Notes under the pieces: model-generated
Databases searched by the model: none
Told to the model about the DNA's origin: nothing
What the model saw: only the letters and a program-made list of their open reading frames with translations
Position numbers and translations under genes: made by a program
Source: Emergencia sp.
Lineage (GTDB): Bacteria; Bacillota; Clostridia; Peptostreptococcales; Anaerovoracaceae
Direction of reading: 5' to 3'
Length of the DNA stretch: 64,000 nt
NCBI GenBank assembly: GCA_022767345.1
Contig: JALEOD010000019.1
Coordinates: 1-64,000 of the forward strand
In this document: positions 1 to 8,519 of the stretch, one piece after another
Layout of the letters: each line of letters opens with the position of its first letter
How positions within the stretch are numbered: the first letter of the stretch is position 1

Positions 1-50
1 ACCTCAGACAGCCATTACGGATGTTTGAAGTGCCCTATTTTTACTTAGTC

Positions 51-137
51 CCCACACGATTATTTAGAGTGATTAAAAAATCTCACCCACACGATTATTT
101 AGAGACGTTCGGAGCGAACCCACACGATAGTTTAGAC
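51..137. repeat. Three 19-bp direct repeats (possible transposon end)
   Basis: The sequence CCCACACGATTATTTAGAG occurs at 51-69 and 86-104, and a variant (CCCACACGATAGTTTAGAC) at 119-137, giving periods of 35 and 33 bp. The units are too short and too few for CRISPR. Multiple short terminal repeats spaced like this are known from IS21-family ends, where they bind the transposase, so this may be one end of an IS21-like element whose istAB genes lie left of the window. That assignment is inference; the repeats are directly visible. Confidence 0.6.
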
Positions 138-223
138 TACCGGTAAATTCTTGTCAAGATTCTGACAGTAATTTCCTCACGGCAGCCATATGCAAATTCA
201 CGGAATTCTTCACAAAACAAAAA

Positions 224-573
224 CTGACCGTATAACAGCAAAACAGCACAAATACGGTCAGCTCAAAAAATCTTGTAACATCAAAAATGACCGTAACACT
301 ATCGTTTAAAGCAATTACGGTCATGAAAAACGCAAAGAACGAATTTTTACAAGGAAAACTCCTTTAACAGAAATCCATTTCTGGAATTTCCATCCAATTA
401 CCTGGTACAGATTGTAATATCGCTGTATGGCTGACATAGATTCTTCCCATCTAAGAGCGATGCACCTTAATTTTCTGACCGTATTGGTATAAAATCAGCC
501 TTTACGGTCAGAATCACTATAACAAAATTTTTAGGACTGACCGTATAGCACTTAAATCAGCGAATACGGTCAG
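224..573 (+). repeat. Four-hairpin TGACCGTA repeat element, copy A
   Basis: Four inverted repeats lie in two pairs: arms 224-233/252-261, 288-296/315-323, 475-484/503-511 and 537-546/564-573. Each left arm reads CTGACCGTAT or close to it and each right arm is its complement, with loops of about 18 nt. The two hairpins of a pair are joined by an AT-rich linker of about 26 nt, and the second linker resembles the reverse complement of the first, so the whole element is itself an inverted repeat around a roughly 150-nt centre. Copies B, C and D share arms, linkers and parts of the centre. Similarity to copy D continues past the last hairpin to about 645 (shared TTTCCAC, GTCAAAATC and CATAAC blocks). 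I saw no ORF in it. The region 574-704 has no other gene. Confidence 0.85.
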
Positions 574-704
574 AAATCCATTTCCCATAATAGTTTCCAC
601 CTAGAAAAGTATAAATTATGTCAAAATCTGCATAACGCGAGTTTCACACACGGTGGCTTGCCGCAGCAATTTACTCATGGTATCCCCTTTCACGGCAGCC
701 TCTT

Positions 705-1556
705 TCAAAACTCATCTTCATGGGCCTTGAAAAAATCGAAATACCTGCGCACGTTTTCAAGTTCAGTCCACCTGCGGGCAGCAACCGGAATCGTATCCAA
801 ATCATAAACCTTGCTCTGCCTGGCCGCTAAAATAAAAGGCGAGTGGGTCGCTATAATAAACTGGCAATTATAAAATCTGGCGGAATCTTCGATAAATCCG
901 ACCAGTTCCTGCTGATAAGCAGCCGATAGACTGTTTTCCGGCTCATCCAAAAGATAAATCTGGTTTGCTTCTATTTTTTCTGTGAAGTACATGAGCGCGC
1001 TCTCCCCATTGGAGCGGCCCCGCGCGTTTCCCGGCATACTCTGCCTGATAAACTCCGACTTCGTATTTCTGCGGGCCGCGTTGACCTGCTTCAGCTTCTC
1101 GTAATCATCGAGACTTTTCAGCTGAAATTTTTCCCGGCGCAGCTGATAATAAGAACCCACCAGTTCATCGCGCTTCAAATCCACCCCGTCATTTAAGGCA
1201 CGCAGGTCGAAAAGATATTCAAATACATCATCGCTGGTTATGATGGTGCTGTCCTGATAGAAAGACTCCCAGCCTGCCTCACACATTGCGGAAAAATCTC
1301 CGAAGAAACTGCTTTTATTGTAAGGCGCGCTCCGCAGCGCGCCGATGGTCTCAGCAATGACGTTCAGCAGCGTCGTCTTTCCCGAGCCGTTGCTGCCGTA
1401 AAATATGGTAATCGGTTCAAAATCTACAGCAGAAAACCCCTTCGCCGGAAAAATGCCAAAGGGGTAAAAATTGCTGTAACAAGTCATCTTGATATCATTT
1501 AGAAATCTTTCCTCCGCCGAAACATCCGGCAGTTCAAAGCGCTGTAAATATACCAT
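705..1556 (-). CDS. AAA family ATPase (ABC/SMC-like P-loop)
   Basis: This 283-residue protein has a Walker A motif GSNGSGKTT near residue 55, an ABC-type Walker B (LLDEPENSLS, about 205) and a following switch histidine in IIATHSPFIL. This is the AAA_21/AAA_15 layout of standalone ATPases related to the OLD and RecF/SMC group. It has no membrane segment and no TOPRIM extension, so it is not a full OLD nuclease. The ATG is preceded by AAGGAGG. It is the last gene of the long minus-strand run that begins with the aromatic amino acid genes, 28 bp after the preceding gene. Its substrate and role cannot be read from the sequence; it may hitch-hike on the operon. Confidence 0.8.
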   Translation of the reverse strand: MVYLQRFELPDVSAEERFLNDIKMTCYSNFYPFGIFPAKGFSAVDFEPITIFYGSNGSGKTTLLNVIAETIGALRSAPYNKSSFFGDFSAMCEAGWESFYQDSTIITSDDVFEYLFDLRALNDGVDLKRDELVGSYYQLRREKFQLKSLDDYEKLKQVNAARRNTKSEFIRQSMPGNARGRSNGESALMYFTEKIEANQIYLLDEPENSLSAAYQQELVGFIEDSARFYNCQFIIATHSPFILAARQSKVYDLDTIPVAARRWTELENVRRYFDFFKAHEDEF

Positions 1557-1584
1557 GGGATTTCCTCCTTACAGTGACTTAAAC

Positions 1585-2025
1585 TTACAGTCTTAACGTC
1601 TCCTGCTCCATCCGCAGCAAGTCCTGTATAATCTGATTGATCTGCCAAGCCGCCTGATTTACCTGTTCCTTTGCCTGACCGATTTTAGACTGCACAAAGA
1701 CATCCGCCAAAATGCCGTCAAAGAAAAAGTCCGCAAAAGTCAGAAATCCACCGATATCAATCTGAAAATTCAATACACCGCTGACATCGCGCAGTTCTTT
1801 CTGAAAGTTCATCACCTGCCATTTGGCCGCCTCCAGCTCTCGTTTGGCATTGTTCAGTTTCATGTGTTTGCCGATTCCACCAATCAGGTCAAAGCCCAGC
1901 ATATCAGCAATTCCAAAGCCGGAAGCGCTGTCCAGTTCCTGTCTGGCACGATTCAGATACTGCAGAGTCAGTCTGCCCGCGTCAATCGCCTCTCTAATTT
2001 CTTTCAGTCTCTGTTCTCTCTCCAT
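1585..2025 (-). CDS. Hypothetical protein, helical, 146 aa
   Basis: I do not recognise the family. The protein is mostly amphipathic helix: an N-terminal helix rich in Glu, Arg and Gln, a glycine-containing middle (GFGIADMLGFDLIGGIGKHMK), a second long helix, a short aromatic stretch (FADFFFDGILADVF) and a C-terminal Gln-rich helix. This suggests a helical bundle or coiled-coil, possibly membrane-peripheral. I chose the ATG at 2025, which has GGAG eight bases upstream, over a GTG nine bases earlier. It lies between the ArsC-like gene and the AAA ATPase in the same transcription unit. Confidence 0.65.
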   Translation of the reverse strand: MEREQRLKEIREAIDAGRLTLQYLNRARQELDSASGFGIADMLGFDLIGGIGKHMKLNNAKRELEAAKWQVMNFQKELRDVSGVLNFQIDIGGFLTFADFFFDGILADVFVQSKIGQAKEQVNQAAWQINQIIQDLLRMEQETLRL

Positions 2026-2047
2026 CACGTACACTCCGTAAAACTTC

Positions 2048-2407
2048 CTACTTCCGATGCAATATCTTCTCTGCCCACTCAGCTTCCTTAAAGCCGGTCA
2101 GCACATAATCCTCTCCAATGACAAGAGGACGCTTTACCAGCATACCGTCACTGGCCAGAAGGGCAATCTGCTCTTCTTCGCTCATCTCAGGCAGTTTCTT
2201 CGAAAGCTCCATCTCTCTGTAAATCATACCGCTGGTATTGAAAAACTTTTTCAGAGGCAGGCCGCTCATCTCATACCAGCCTGCAATCTGCTGCCCGTCC
2301 GGATTCTGCGTCTTAATATCAAAGAGTTCATATTCCGCGCCGTTTTCATCAAGCCACGCCAGGGCTTTCTTACAGGTAGAACACTTTGGATAACAATATA
2401 CCTTCAT
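2048..2407 (-). CDS. ArsC/Spx family thioredoxin-fold protein
   Basis: A protein of 119 residues with the N-terminal CPKCSTC segment (residues 7-13) typical of the ArsC/Spx/MgsR family, followed by KKALAWLDENG and, later, KRPLVIGEDYVLTGF, where the family's cis-Pro loop and conserved KRP lie. The CxxC-like cysteines suggest a redox-active thioredoxin fold. Small clostridial members are commonly annotated as arsenate reductase-like, but no ars genes are nearby, so arsenate reduction should not be assumed. The start codon overlaps the stop of the upstream M50 peptidase gene by four bases (ATGA), implying translational coupling. Confidence 0.8.
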   Translation of the reverse strand: MKVYCYPKCSTCKKALAWLDENGAEYELFDIKTQNPDGQQIAGWYEMSGLPLKKFFNTSGMIYREMELSKKLPEMSEEEQIALLASDGMLVKRPLVIGEDYVLTGFKEAEWAEKILHRK

Positions 2408-3510
2408 CTTTCAATTACCTCCATCAATCTCTGCTCTGCCCTGATATCTCCCAGAGTCGGGTATTTATTCAGGGTTTTCTCAAAACTATTTCTTGCTTTT
2501 CGTGCAGCCTCTTCATCCTTGCTAAAGCGAACCGCGTAAGCATAAAGAGTTCTCTGGGTATTTGGATACCCCTTTACAGACTTCATAAACTTTTTCAGCT
2601 GATTTGTGTACAGCCTGTCCACTTCTTCTTGTCTGCACGGTCCGATGAGTTCCAGAAAGAGAAGCTCCATCTGTACAAAATTCTTATAGTAGGGCATCAG
2701 CTTTGCCGAGCCCAGCAGCTTCTCACCTGCCGCCTGCGCCTGGCTGAATCTGCCCTGATCCATCAGTCTCTGCATTGCCATGACCGCGATACCCTCTACC
2801 AGTGGATTTCCGTCAAAATCCCCCTCCGGCAGTTCAAAATAGCCTTCCGGGATTTCAGCAAGGCGCATGCCGTCCGTCTGCTGCAGTTTATTGATTCGCA
2901 TCTGCGCCCAGAAAGCATCCGCGCTTTCTCTATCCTTTCGGAAAGTCCTGATATTGCATCCATCGTTGGCAACACCGCCCACCTTCATCGGAAAGAGATT
3001 AGTCGCTGCAAAGTATAATCCCGCCAGACCCAGAATCAGACACACCGTGCGTCCTGTGGTTTCCGGCGGACACAGCGCCATCCCTATAAAACCTATGGCA
3101 CTGAACAGCAGATTGGAAAGTCCGCCGCCAAGATTATACAAAACAGCCGGATAATTTCCATGCTCATCTTTATCAGGCGGATCCAAAAGACACTGTCCGC
3201 CGGTTCCGGGAATGCTGAACTTCTTTCGAAGAATCTTATCGCCCCGTTTGACAAAAATGATGCTGCCGATTCTGAAAGAAACGAACTTATAACCGGAAAG
3301 CAGTCCGCATACCAGATGTCCCGCCTCATGGGTGATAATCAAACCGTACACAATCACGACAAAACTGAGTATCAATATGGCAATTTCCAGTCCGTTGCCC
3401 TCAAAAATTCCTTCCATTCCAAAATATCCCAAAAATCCGCCGCAAACTGCCCCGATTGCATAAGGCAGCAGCCCCAGAAGGCTCCTCTTATTTTTCTTTT
3501 GCTTTTTCAC
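2404..3510 (-). CDS. M50 family site-2-protease-like metallopeptidase
   Basis: An integral membrane protein of about 368 residues. Two hydrophobic segments near the N-terminus frame the zinc-binding motif HEAGH (about residue 65); further hydrophobic segments follow (FSAIGFIGMALCP, VCLILGLAGLYFAATNLFP, the latter followed by a region where the third metal ligand usually lies). The C-terminal ~170 residues are soluble, helical and tetratricopeptide-like. I chose the GTG at 3510, which has GGAGG five to six bases upstream; longer readings start inside aroQ without a ribosome site. The gene overlaps aroQ by 23 bp. The family cleaves substrates within or near the membrane; no substrate can be named here. 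Confidence 0.8.
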   Translation of the reverse strand: MKKQKKNKRSLLGLLPYAIGAVCGGFLGYFGMEGIFEGNGLEIAILILSFVVIVYGLIITHEAGHLVCGLLSGYKFVSFRIGSIIFVKRGDKILRKKFSIPGTGGQCLLDPPDKDEHGNYPAVLYNLGGGLSNLLFSAIGFIGMALCPPETTGRTVCLILGLAGLYFAATNLFPMKVGGVANDGCNIRTFRKDRESADAFWAQMRINKLQQTDGMRLAEIPEGYFELPEGDFDGNPLVEGIAVMAMQRLMDQGRFSQAQAAGEKLLGSAKLMPYYKNFVQMELLFLELIGPCRQEEVDRLYTNQLKKFMKSVKGYPNTQRTLYAYAVRFSKDEEAARKARNSFEKTLNKYPTLGDIRAEQRLMEVIER

Positions 3511-3928
3511 AGAGTACCTCCATGGCCTCCACGTAGCCGTCGAAGCCCTTACCCATGACTGTAGCCACACAGGCCTTGCGCACATAGGAAACCTGTCTGA
3601 AATCTTCCCGCTGCCGCACATCGGAAATATGCACCTCTACAGCCGGGATTCCCACCGATTTTAAAGCGTCCAAAAGAGCTACGCTGGTGTGGGTGTACGC
3701 CGCCGGATTCATTACAATGCCGTCAAATTTACCGTAAGCCTCCTGAATGGCATCCACCATGGCGCCCTCGTGATTGGACTGAAAAAAAGCGACTTCCACG
3801 CCGAGCCGGGAAGCCGCCTTTTCAACATATTCCATCAAATCGAAGTAGGTAGCTTTTCCGTAAATTTCCGGCTCTCTGATGCCCAGCATGTTAATGTTGG
3901 GCCCATTGATTACCAGAATTTTCATCAT
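3488..3928 (-). CDS. aroQ: 3-Dehydroquinate dehydratase, type II
   Basis: A protein of 146 residues, the usual length of type II dehydroquinases, which convert 3-dehydroquinate to 3-dehydroshikimate in the shikimate pathway. Visible signature features are INGPNINMLGIREPEIYG at the N-terminus (catalytic Tyr of the flexible loop), NPAAYTHTSVAL with the proton-relay Asn/His region, and EVHISDVRQREDFR. It is a cytosolic dodecamer in characterised relatives. The start overlaps the aroEK stop (ATGA), and a second ATG follows immediately. It is the last dedicated pathway gene of the operon. Confidence 0.95.
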   Translation of the reverse strand: MMKILVINGPNINMLGIREPEIYGKATYFDLMEYVEKAASRLGVEVAFFQSNHEGAMVDAIQEAYGKFDGIVMNPAAYTHTSVALLDALKSVGIPAVEVHISDVRQREDFRQVSYVRKACVATVMGKGFDGYVEAMEVLCEKAKEK

Positions 3929-5115
3929 TCTCGCTCCTCGTTATTATTGATGTAAAAATCGCTCCAGTAGGAATAGGCGTCTTTTCGCTCCTCGTACATC
4001 TGCGCAAGAGGCATGGACTTGGAAAGTGGTCTTCCATCGGTCTCCAGCTTGTCGAGGTCACGCTTAATCCAAATGACGATTCCATTTTGTTTTAAAATGT
4101 TGTAGTTGACTTTTTTCTTGACAACGCCGCCGCCGGTTGCGATGACAAGACCGGTCTGCACACAGGCTTTTTCTAACATTTCGGTCTCCACCCTGCGGAA
4201 ATAGTTTTCGCCTTTCTGGTCGAAAATTTCCGGAATGGACATACCCTCGTGCTCCACAATCATATCATCGATATCCACAAATCTGCGTCCCATTCGGTCT
4301 GCAATTTCGCCGCCCAGCAGAGTTTTTCCCGCGCCGGGCATACCGATTAGAATCATGTTCATTGTCTCGCTGCGAACTTCATCAATCGCGCTGTCGATTT
4401 CTTCATCTTCAATTTCTTTATTCTGGAACAGTTCACTGGCCTGCTTTCCCTGGGCAACCAGCATTTCCAGCCCGCCGGTTGCCGGAATGGACCGCTCCAT
4501 GGCATCCAGCACCAGCTTGGTTTTATTTGGATTATAAATCACATCCACAACGCCGCGGCAGTTCTTAAAATCATCTAAGTTAATCGGCGCTCTGCCGTTA
4601 TTGGGATACATGCCTACCGGCGTAGTGTTGACGATAATCTCCGCATCAAAATGCTGGCTGATATTCTCGTAATTATGTTCACCGCTGCGCGAAATGACAA
4701 GAATTTCAGCCGCACCTAAATCTTTCAGGACTGCTCTTGCGGTCAGAGACGCTCCACCACTTCCAAGTACCAGACATTTCATGTCCTTCACTTCAATCCT
4801 GGTCTTTTCAAGCATATACTTGAAGCCAAAATAATCTGTATTATAGCCGTGCAGTCTGCCTTCCTCGTCTCGGATTACTGTGTTGACGCAGCCGATTGCC
4901 TTTGCGGTATCGGAAAGTTCGTCGCACATTTCCATAACAGTCTTCTTGTATGGAATCGTCACGTTGAAGCCTCCATAGGCTTCATTGTGCAGCATACTTT
5001 CCAAATCTTCCGCTTTCGTCTCACAAAGCTCAAAGGTATAGTCGCCGAATTTGCTGTGAATCAGCGGTGAGTAGCTATGCCCCAGCTTGCCCCCAATTAA
5101 TCCAAATTTTTTCAT
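3925..5115 (-). CDS. aroE-aroK: Shikimate dehydrogenase-shikimate kinase fusion (AroE-AroK)
   Basis: This 396-residue protein joins two consecutive pathway enzymes. Residues 1-245 are shikimate dehydrogenase: GLIGGKLGHSYSPLIH, the catalytic-lysine motif NVTIPYK (51-57), YNTDYFGF with the catalytic Asp (94), and a GSGGAS nucleotide loop. After a short acidic linker (about 233-250), residues 252-396 form shikimate kinase, with Walker A GMPGAGKT (258-265), DIDD (281-284), the substrate-binding Arg pair in YFRRVE, GGG in IATGGGV, and the lid segment RPLSK. The start lies one base after the pheA stop and has GGAGA upstream. Fusions of these activities occur in several lineages, but the enzymes are usually separate. 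Confidence 0.95.
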   Translation of the reverse strand: MKKFGLIGGKLGHSYSPLIHSKFGDYTFELCETKAEDLESMLHNEAYGGFNVTIPYKKTVMEMCDELSDTAKAIGCVNTVIRDEEGRLHGYNTDYFGFKYMLEKTRIEVKDMKCLVLGSGGASLTARAVLKDLGAAEILVISRSGEHNYENISQHFDAEIIVNTTPVGMYPNNGRAPINLDDFKNCRGVVDVIYNPNKTKLVLDAMERSIPATGGLEMLVAQGKQASELFQNKEIEDEEIDSAIDEVRSETMNMILIGMPGAGKTLLGGEIADRMGRRFVDIDDMIVEHEGMSIPEIFDQKGENYFRRVETEMLEKACVQTGLVIATGGGVVKKKVNYNILKQNGIVIWIKRDLDKLETDGRPLSKSMPLAQMYEERKDAYSYWSDFYINNNEERE

Positions 5116-5116
5116 G

Positions 5117-6256
5117 TTAAATCTCCATATAGCTTCCTAAGTACTTGAATTCCTGTGTCAGGTCTTCAAGCTGGTTCATCAGCCGGACAAACTCCTCGGA
5201 ATATACTTCGGATACGATGTCGAAATAGAACATGTAGTCGAAATCTCTTTCCGGAATCGGACGGCTTTCCAGTTTGAAAATCTGAATACCAAGTGCATTA
5301 AATCTGGCCAGTACATTATACAGAGAACCCGGTTTATGGGAAACTACAAGTTTCAGGCTGGTCTTATCAGCACCCGGATAAATCTCAAGGTTTTTGCTGA
5401 TACAGATGAATCTGGTATAGTTGTTTCCGTTGTCCTGTACCCCTTCTTCCAGACATTCCAGGCTGTAGAGCTTGCCGCATTCGTAGGCTGCCAAAGCCGC
5501 AACATCTGTTCTGTCAGATTCTGCTACCATCTTAGCCGCTTCAGCGGTATTTTCACAGATGGTAATCTTTGCGTGCGGGAAGTGTTTCAGATAGTCGTCG
5601 CACTGCATAATTGCCTGCTCGTGAGAAAAAATCTCCTTGATATCTTCTTTCTTTGTTCCTCTCTTCGCTAAAAGACTATGGTCGATTTTCAGCTTGATAC
5701 TTCTGACAATGTAGAAGTTGTACTTCATCATTAAATCGTAAATCTGGTTCACTGAACCTGCCGTACTGTTTTCGACAGGCAGAATGCCGTACTGGCAAAG
5801 TCCTTTGTCGATGGCTGCAAAAACGCCGTTAAAGTTCTTTACATACATAATCCTCGGCATTTTGAACAGTCTTTCGCAGGCCTCCTGAGAATAAGCTCCG
5901 GTCACACCCTGGCAGGCTACGCTGGCCTTTGCAGGAAATACTTTCGGTGTATTTTCCAGTGCGTCAGCGATGGATTTTGCCAAAGGTGATTCCCTCTGGG
6001 TAATCTTTCTCTGGTGGTCCTTGCTCATCTCCATGATAGTATTATATAATATTCTGGTGTAAGATGCCATATCTTCTGACGCTAAATCTGTTAATTTATC
6101 AATTTTTTCTCTTTCTCTCATGGCATCCAGCACCGGAAGCTCGTTATCTTTCTTGAAAAGAGCGATTTCTTCCGCTACTCTCATTCTCTCTTCCAGCTTT
6201 TTTACAATTTCTTCGTCAATGGTATCAATTTTGCTTCTATAGTCGTCCATACTCAT
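5117..6256 (-). CDS. pheA: Bifunctional chorismate mutase/prephenate dehydratase
   Basis: About 379 residues with the order AroQ-type chorismate mutase (about 1-90, helical, IDTIDEEIVKKLEERM), prephenate dehydratase (about 105-290, starting VACQGVTGAYSQEA and including ENSTAGSV) and a C-terminal ACT domain (from about 295). The ACT domain carries HKPGSLYNVL and the ESRP motif known to form the phenylalanine-binding site, so feedback inhibition by Phe is expected. It converts chorismate to phenylpyruvate. I chose the ATG at 6256, ten bases after GGAG; a TTG nine bases upstream abuts the ribosome site and is too close. Stop and aroEK start are one base apart. Confidence 0.93.
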   Translation of the reverse strand: MSMDDYRSKIDTIDEEIVKKLEERMRVAEEIALFKKDNELPVLDAMREREKIDKLTDLASEDMASYTRILYNTIMEMSKDHQRKITQRESPLAKSIADALENTPKVFPAKASVACQGVTGAYSQEACERLFKMPRIMYVKNFNGVFAAIDKGLCQYGILPVENSTAGSVNQIYDLMMKYNFYIVRSIKLKIDHSLLAKRGTKKEDIKEIFSHEQAIMQCDDYLKHFPHAKITICENTAEAAKMVAESDRTDVAALAAYECGKLYSLECLEEGVQDNGNNYTRFICISKNLEIYPGADKTSLKLVVSHKPGSLYNVLARFNALGIQIFKLESRPIPERDFDYMFYFDIVSEVYSEEFVRLMNQLEDLTQEFKYLGSYMEI

Positions 6257-6271
6257 TTTCTTCAATCTCCT

Positions 6272-7279
6272 TTATTTCTCATAGTATCGGTATCGATATT
6301 GATATAATTCATAAATCGCAACAGCTGCCGCCGCTTCCACGCACGGTACTGCTCTCGGCACGATACAAGGGTCGTGTCTTCCCTCTACTGTAAGCAGCGT
6401 ATTCTCGCCTTTTTCATAGCTGATGCTGTGCTGCTCCGTTGAAATCGATGGGGTCGGCTTGACTGCAACGCGAAATACGATTGGCATCCCGGAGCTGATT
6501 CCGCCCAGAATTCCGCCGTGATTGTTGGTCTTCGTCTTCACCGTATCATTTTCAAAATAAAATTCATCATTATTTTCGCTGCCGCAGATTTTTGCCGCCT
6601 CAAATCCTCTGCCAAATTCAATGCCTTTGACCGCAGGAATTCCAAAGACCGCTTGGGCAATCTTGTTTTCCAGTCCGTCAAAGATCGGCTCGCCAACGCC
6701 AGCAGGAACGCCAGTCACGGTACATTCGATAATGCCGCCCACCGAGTCTCCCCGCTCCATAGCATCTTCAATAGCCTTCGCAGGCTCCTCGCTGTTTCCG
6801 CCGATTTCTTTAATTTTAGCTGAAATTTCAACGCCTTCTTTTTCAAGAAGCTGCTTCATAATGCCGCCTGCAATGCAAAGAGGTGCAGTCAGACGTCCCG
6901 AAAAATGCCCTCCTCCGCTGACATCTTCAAAACCGCCGTATTTTACATGTGCTGTATAATCTGCATGACCCGGTCTTGGGATATCTCTGATATTGTCGTA
7001 ATCCCTTGAGCGGGTATTGGTATTTTTTATAATCGCTGTCAGCGGTGCACCGCAGGTGGTATTTCCTACAAGACCGCTTAAAAATGCCGGCATATCGGCC
7101 TCTTTCCGGGGTGTACTGTACTTGCTCCGTCCAGGGGCACGCCGGTTCATAAAGACTTGCAGCTTTTCCATGTCGATGGAAAAACCTGCCGGAAGTCCCT
7201 CAATGGTTACGCCGATGGCTTCCGAATGGGACTGACCGAAAATCGTAATTTTTACATGATTTCCATAAGAAGAAGACAT
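6272..7279 (-). CDS. aroC: Chorismate synthase
   Basis: A protein of 335 residues. Signatures are GQSHSEAIGVTIEGLPAG, GRSKYSTPRKEAD, DYTAHVKYG, SGRLTAPL, and GILGGISSGMPIVFRVAVKPTPSI near the C-terminal third. It catalyses the FMN-dependent 1,4-anti-elimination of phosphate from EPSP to give chorismate. The enzyme is of the shorter monofunctional type with no fused flavin reductase domain, so it depends on FMNH2 from elsewhere. Start at ATG 7279 with AAAGGAAA upstream. Confidence 0.95.
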   Translation of the reverse strand: MSSSYGNHVKITIFGQSHSEAIGVTIEGLPAGFSIDMEKLQVFMNRRAPGRSKYSTPRKEADMPAFLSGLVGNTTCGAPLTAIIKNTNTRSRDYDNIRDIPRPGHADYTAHVKYGGFEDVSGGGHFSGRLTAPLCIAGGIMKQLLEKEGVEISAKIKEIGGNSEEPAKAIEDAMERGDSVGGIIECTVTGVPAGVGEPIFDGLENKIAQAVFGIPAVKGIEFGRGFEAAKICGSENNDEFYFENDTVKTKTNNHGGILGGISSGMPIVFRVAVKPTPSISTEQHSISYEKGENTLLTVEGRHDPCIVPRAVPCVEAAAAVAIYELYQYRYRYYEK

Positions 7280-7319
7280 GTCTTTTCCTTTCTCCCTACA
7301 AGCAATAACTTATCTGTTT

Positions 7320-8519
7320 CTAAATCCTGACGTTTTCATCAAGGTTCAACTTTCTTAAATCTTTGAAAAAATCCGGATAGGATTTATGTACCGCCTCTGC
7401 GCCGCTGATTGCAACGGGATTTTCGCAAATCAGTGAAGCGATGGCCGCCATCATGACAATGCGATGATCGTTGGCTCCGTCTACAGCGCCGCCGCCAAGT
7501 TTTTTTCCTCCAAAGCCTTCTATGATAAGCCCCTCGGAAAGTTCCTCCACCTTAGCGCCCAGGCTGTTTAAACCCTGCGATACTGTCGCAAGACGGTCGC
7601 TTTCTTTGATACGCAATCTGCCCGCATTTTCAATGACGGTTCTTCCCTCCGCCCCACATGCCAGCACTGCCAGCACCGGCACCATGTCAGGAATCTGGGA
7701 AGCATCTATGGTAATTCCTTTCAGCTTTGCCGGCTTTATGACAATGTCCTTCTGTCCTGCAGAAACCTCCGCACCGAAGTTTTTCAAAAGGTCAAGAATT
7801 TTCTTGTCACCCTGCAAAGACTCCCGGGATAGATTTTTGACACAGATACCGCCTTCTAAAAGCGCGCCTGCCGCCAGAAAAAAGCAGCTGTTGGACCAGT
7901 CGCCTTCTACAGTATAGCGCTCAGGGGCTTCGTATTTCTGTCCGCCCGGCACGTTAAAACCGTCACCGGTTTCTTCTATCTTTATACCGAATTTTTTCAT
8001 AACCTGCAAAGTCATATCCACATAACCGCGGGATTCCAGTTTTCCTGCAAGCTGAATTTTGCTGTCGCCCTCAAGAAGGGGAAGTGCGAACAAAAGCCCG
8101 CTGATGTACTGACTGGAAACGTTTCCCGGCATGGTATACGTTCCCGACGCCAGCTTTCCGCTGATGGTAAGTGGTATACTTCCCTTCTGGCTCAAAGTAC
8201 AGCCGTGGGCGGTCAGTTCCTCGTAAAGCGGTGAAAGGGGACGCTGCGGAAGTCTTCCCTCCGCATAAAATGCCGCAGTGTGTCCCAGAGCACCCATCAC
8301 AGGCAGCAGAAATCTGAGGGTAGAGCCGCTTTCGCCGCAGCGCATGATTTCTTCGCCTGCAAGGAGTGCCGATAAGCAGGCTTCCGTTGCCTCGATATCC
8401 TTTGACGAGCTGCCTACATCAATGGTGCAGGTTTTGCCCGATGTCAGCTGCGACAGCGCCGCGCAAATCATGGCTCTGTGGGCATCGGACTTTGAGGCTA
8501 TGGCTGTAATCTCCCTCAT
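7320..8519 (-). CDS. aroA: EPSP synthase (3-phosphoshikimate 1-carboxyvinyltransferase)
   Basis: About 399 residues. Visible family signatures are SKSDAHRA near the N-terminus, GNAGTxxRF-equivalent GESGSTLRFLLPV, and RIKESDRLATVSQGL. It transfers enolpyruvyl from PEP to shikimate-3-phosphate. I chose ATG 8519, which overlaps the aroB stop (ATGA). From this start the SKS motif begins at residue 9, about a dozen residues earlier than in typical EPSP synthases, so the first beta strand is short or missing. An upstream in-frame ATG would add residues unlike the family. Activity is still likely, because the substrate-binding motifs are intact. Confidence 0.93.
   Translation of the reverse strand: MREITAIASKSDAHRAMICAALSQLTSGKTCTIDVGSSSKDIEATEACLSALLAGEEIMRCGESGSTLRFLLPVMGALGHTAAFYAEGRLPQRPLSPLYEELTAHGCTLSQKGSIPLTISGKLASGTYTMPGNVSSQYISGLLFALPLLEGDSKIQLAGKLESRGYVDMTLQVMKKFGIKIEETGDGFNVPGGQKYEAPERYTVEGDWSNSCFFLAAGALLEGGICVKNLSRESLQGDKKILDLLKNFGAEVSAGQKDIVIKPAKLKGITIDASQIPDMVPVLAVLACGAEGRTVIENAGRLRIKESDRLATVSQGLNSLGAKVEELSEGLIIEGFGGKKLGGGAVDGANDHRIVMMAAIASLICENPVAISGAEAVHKSYPDFFKDLRKLNLDENVRI

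Noticed and set aside
51..137. Short CRISPR array
   Set aside because: Only three 19-bp repeats with 14-16 bp gaps; repeats and spacers are far too short and no cas gene is visible.
2404..3621. Longer start for the M50 peptidase inside aroQ
   Set aside because: The extra N-terminal residues are an aroQ shadow; the GTG at 3510 has a well-placed GGAGG.
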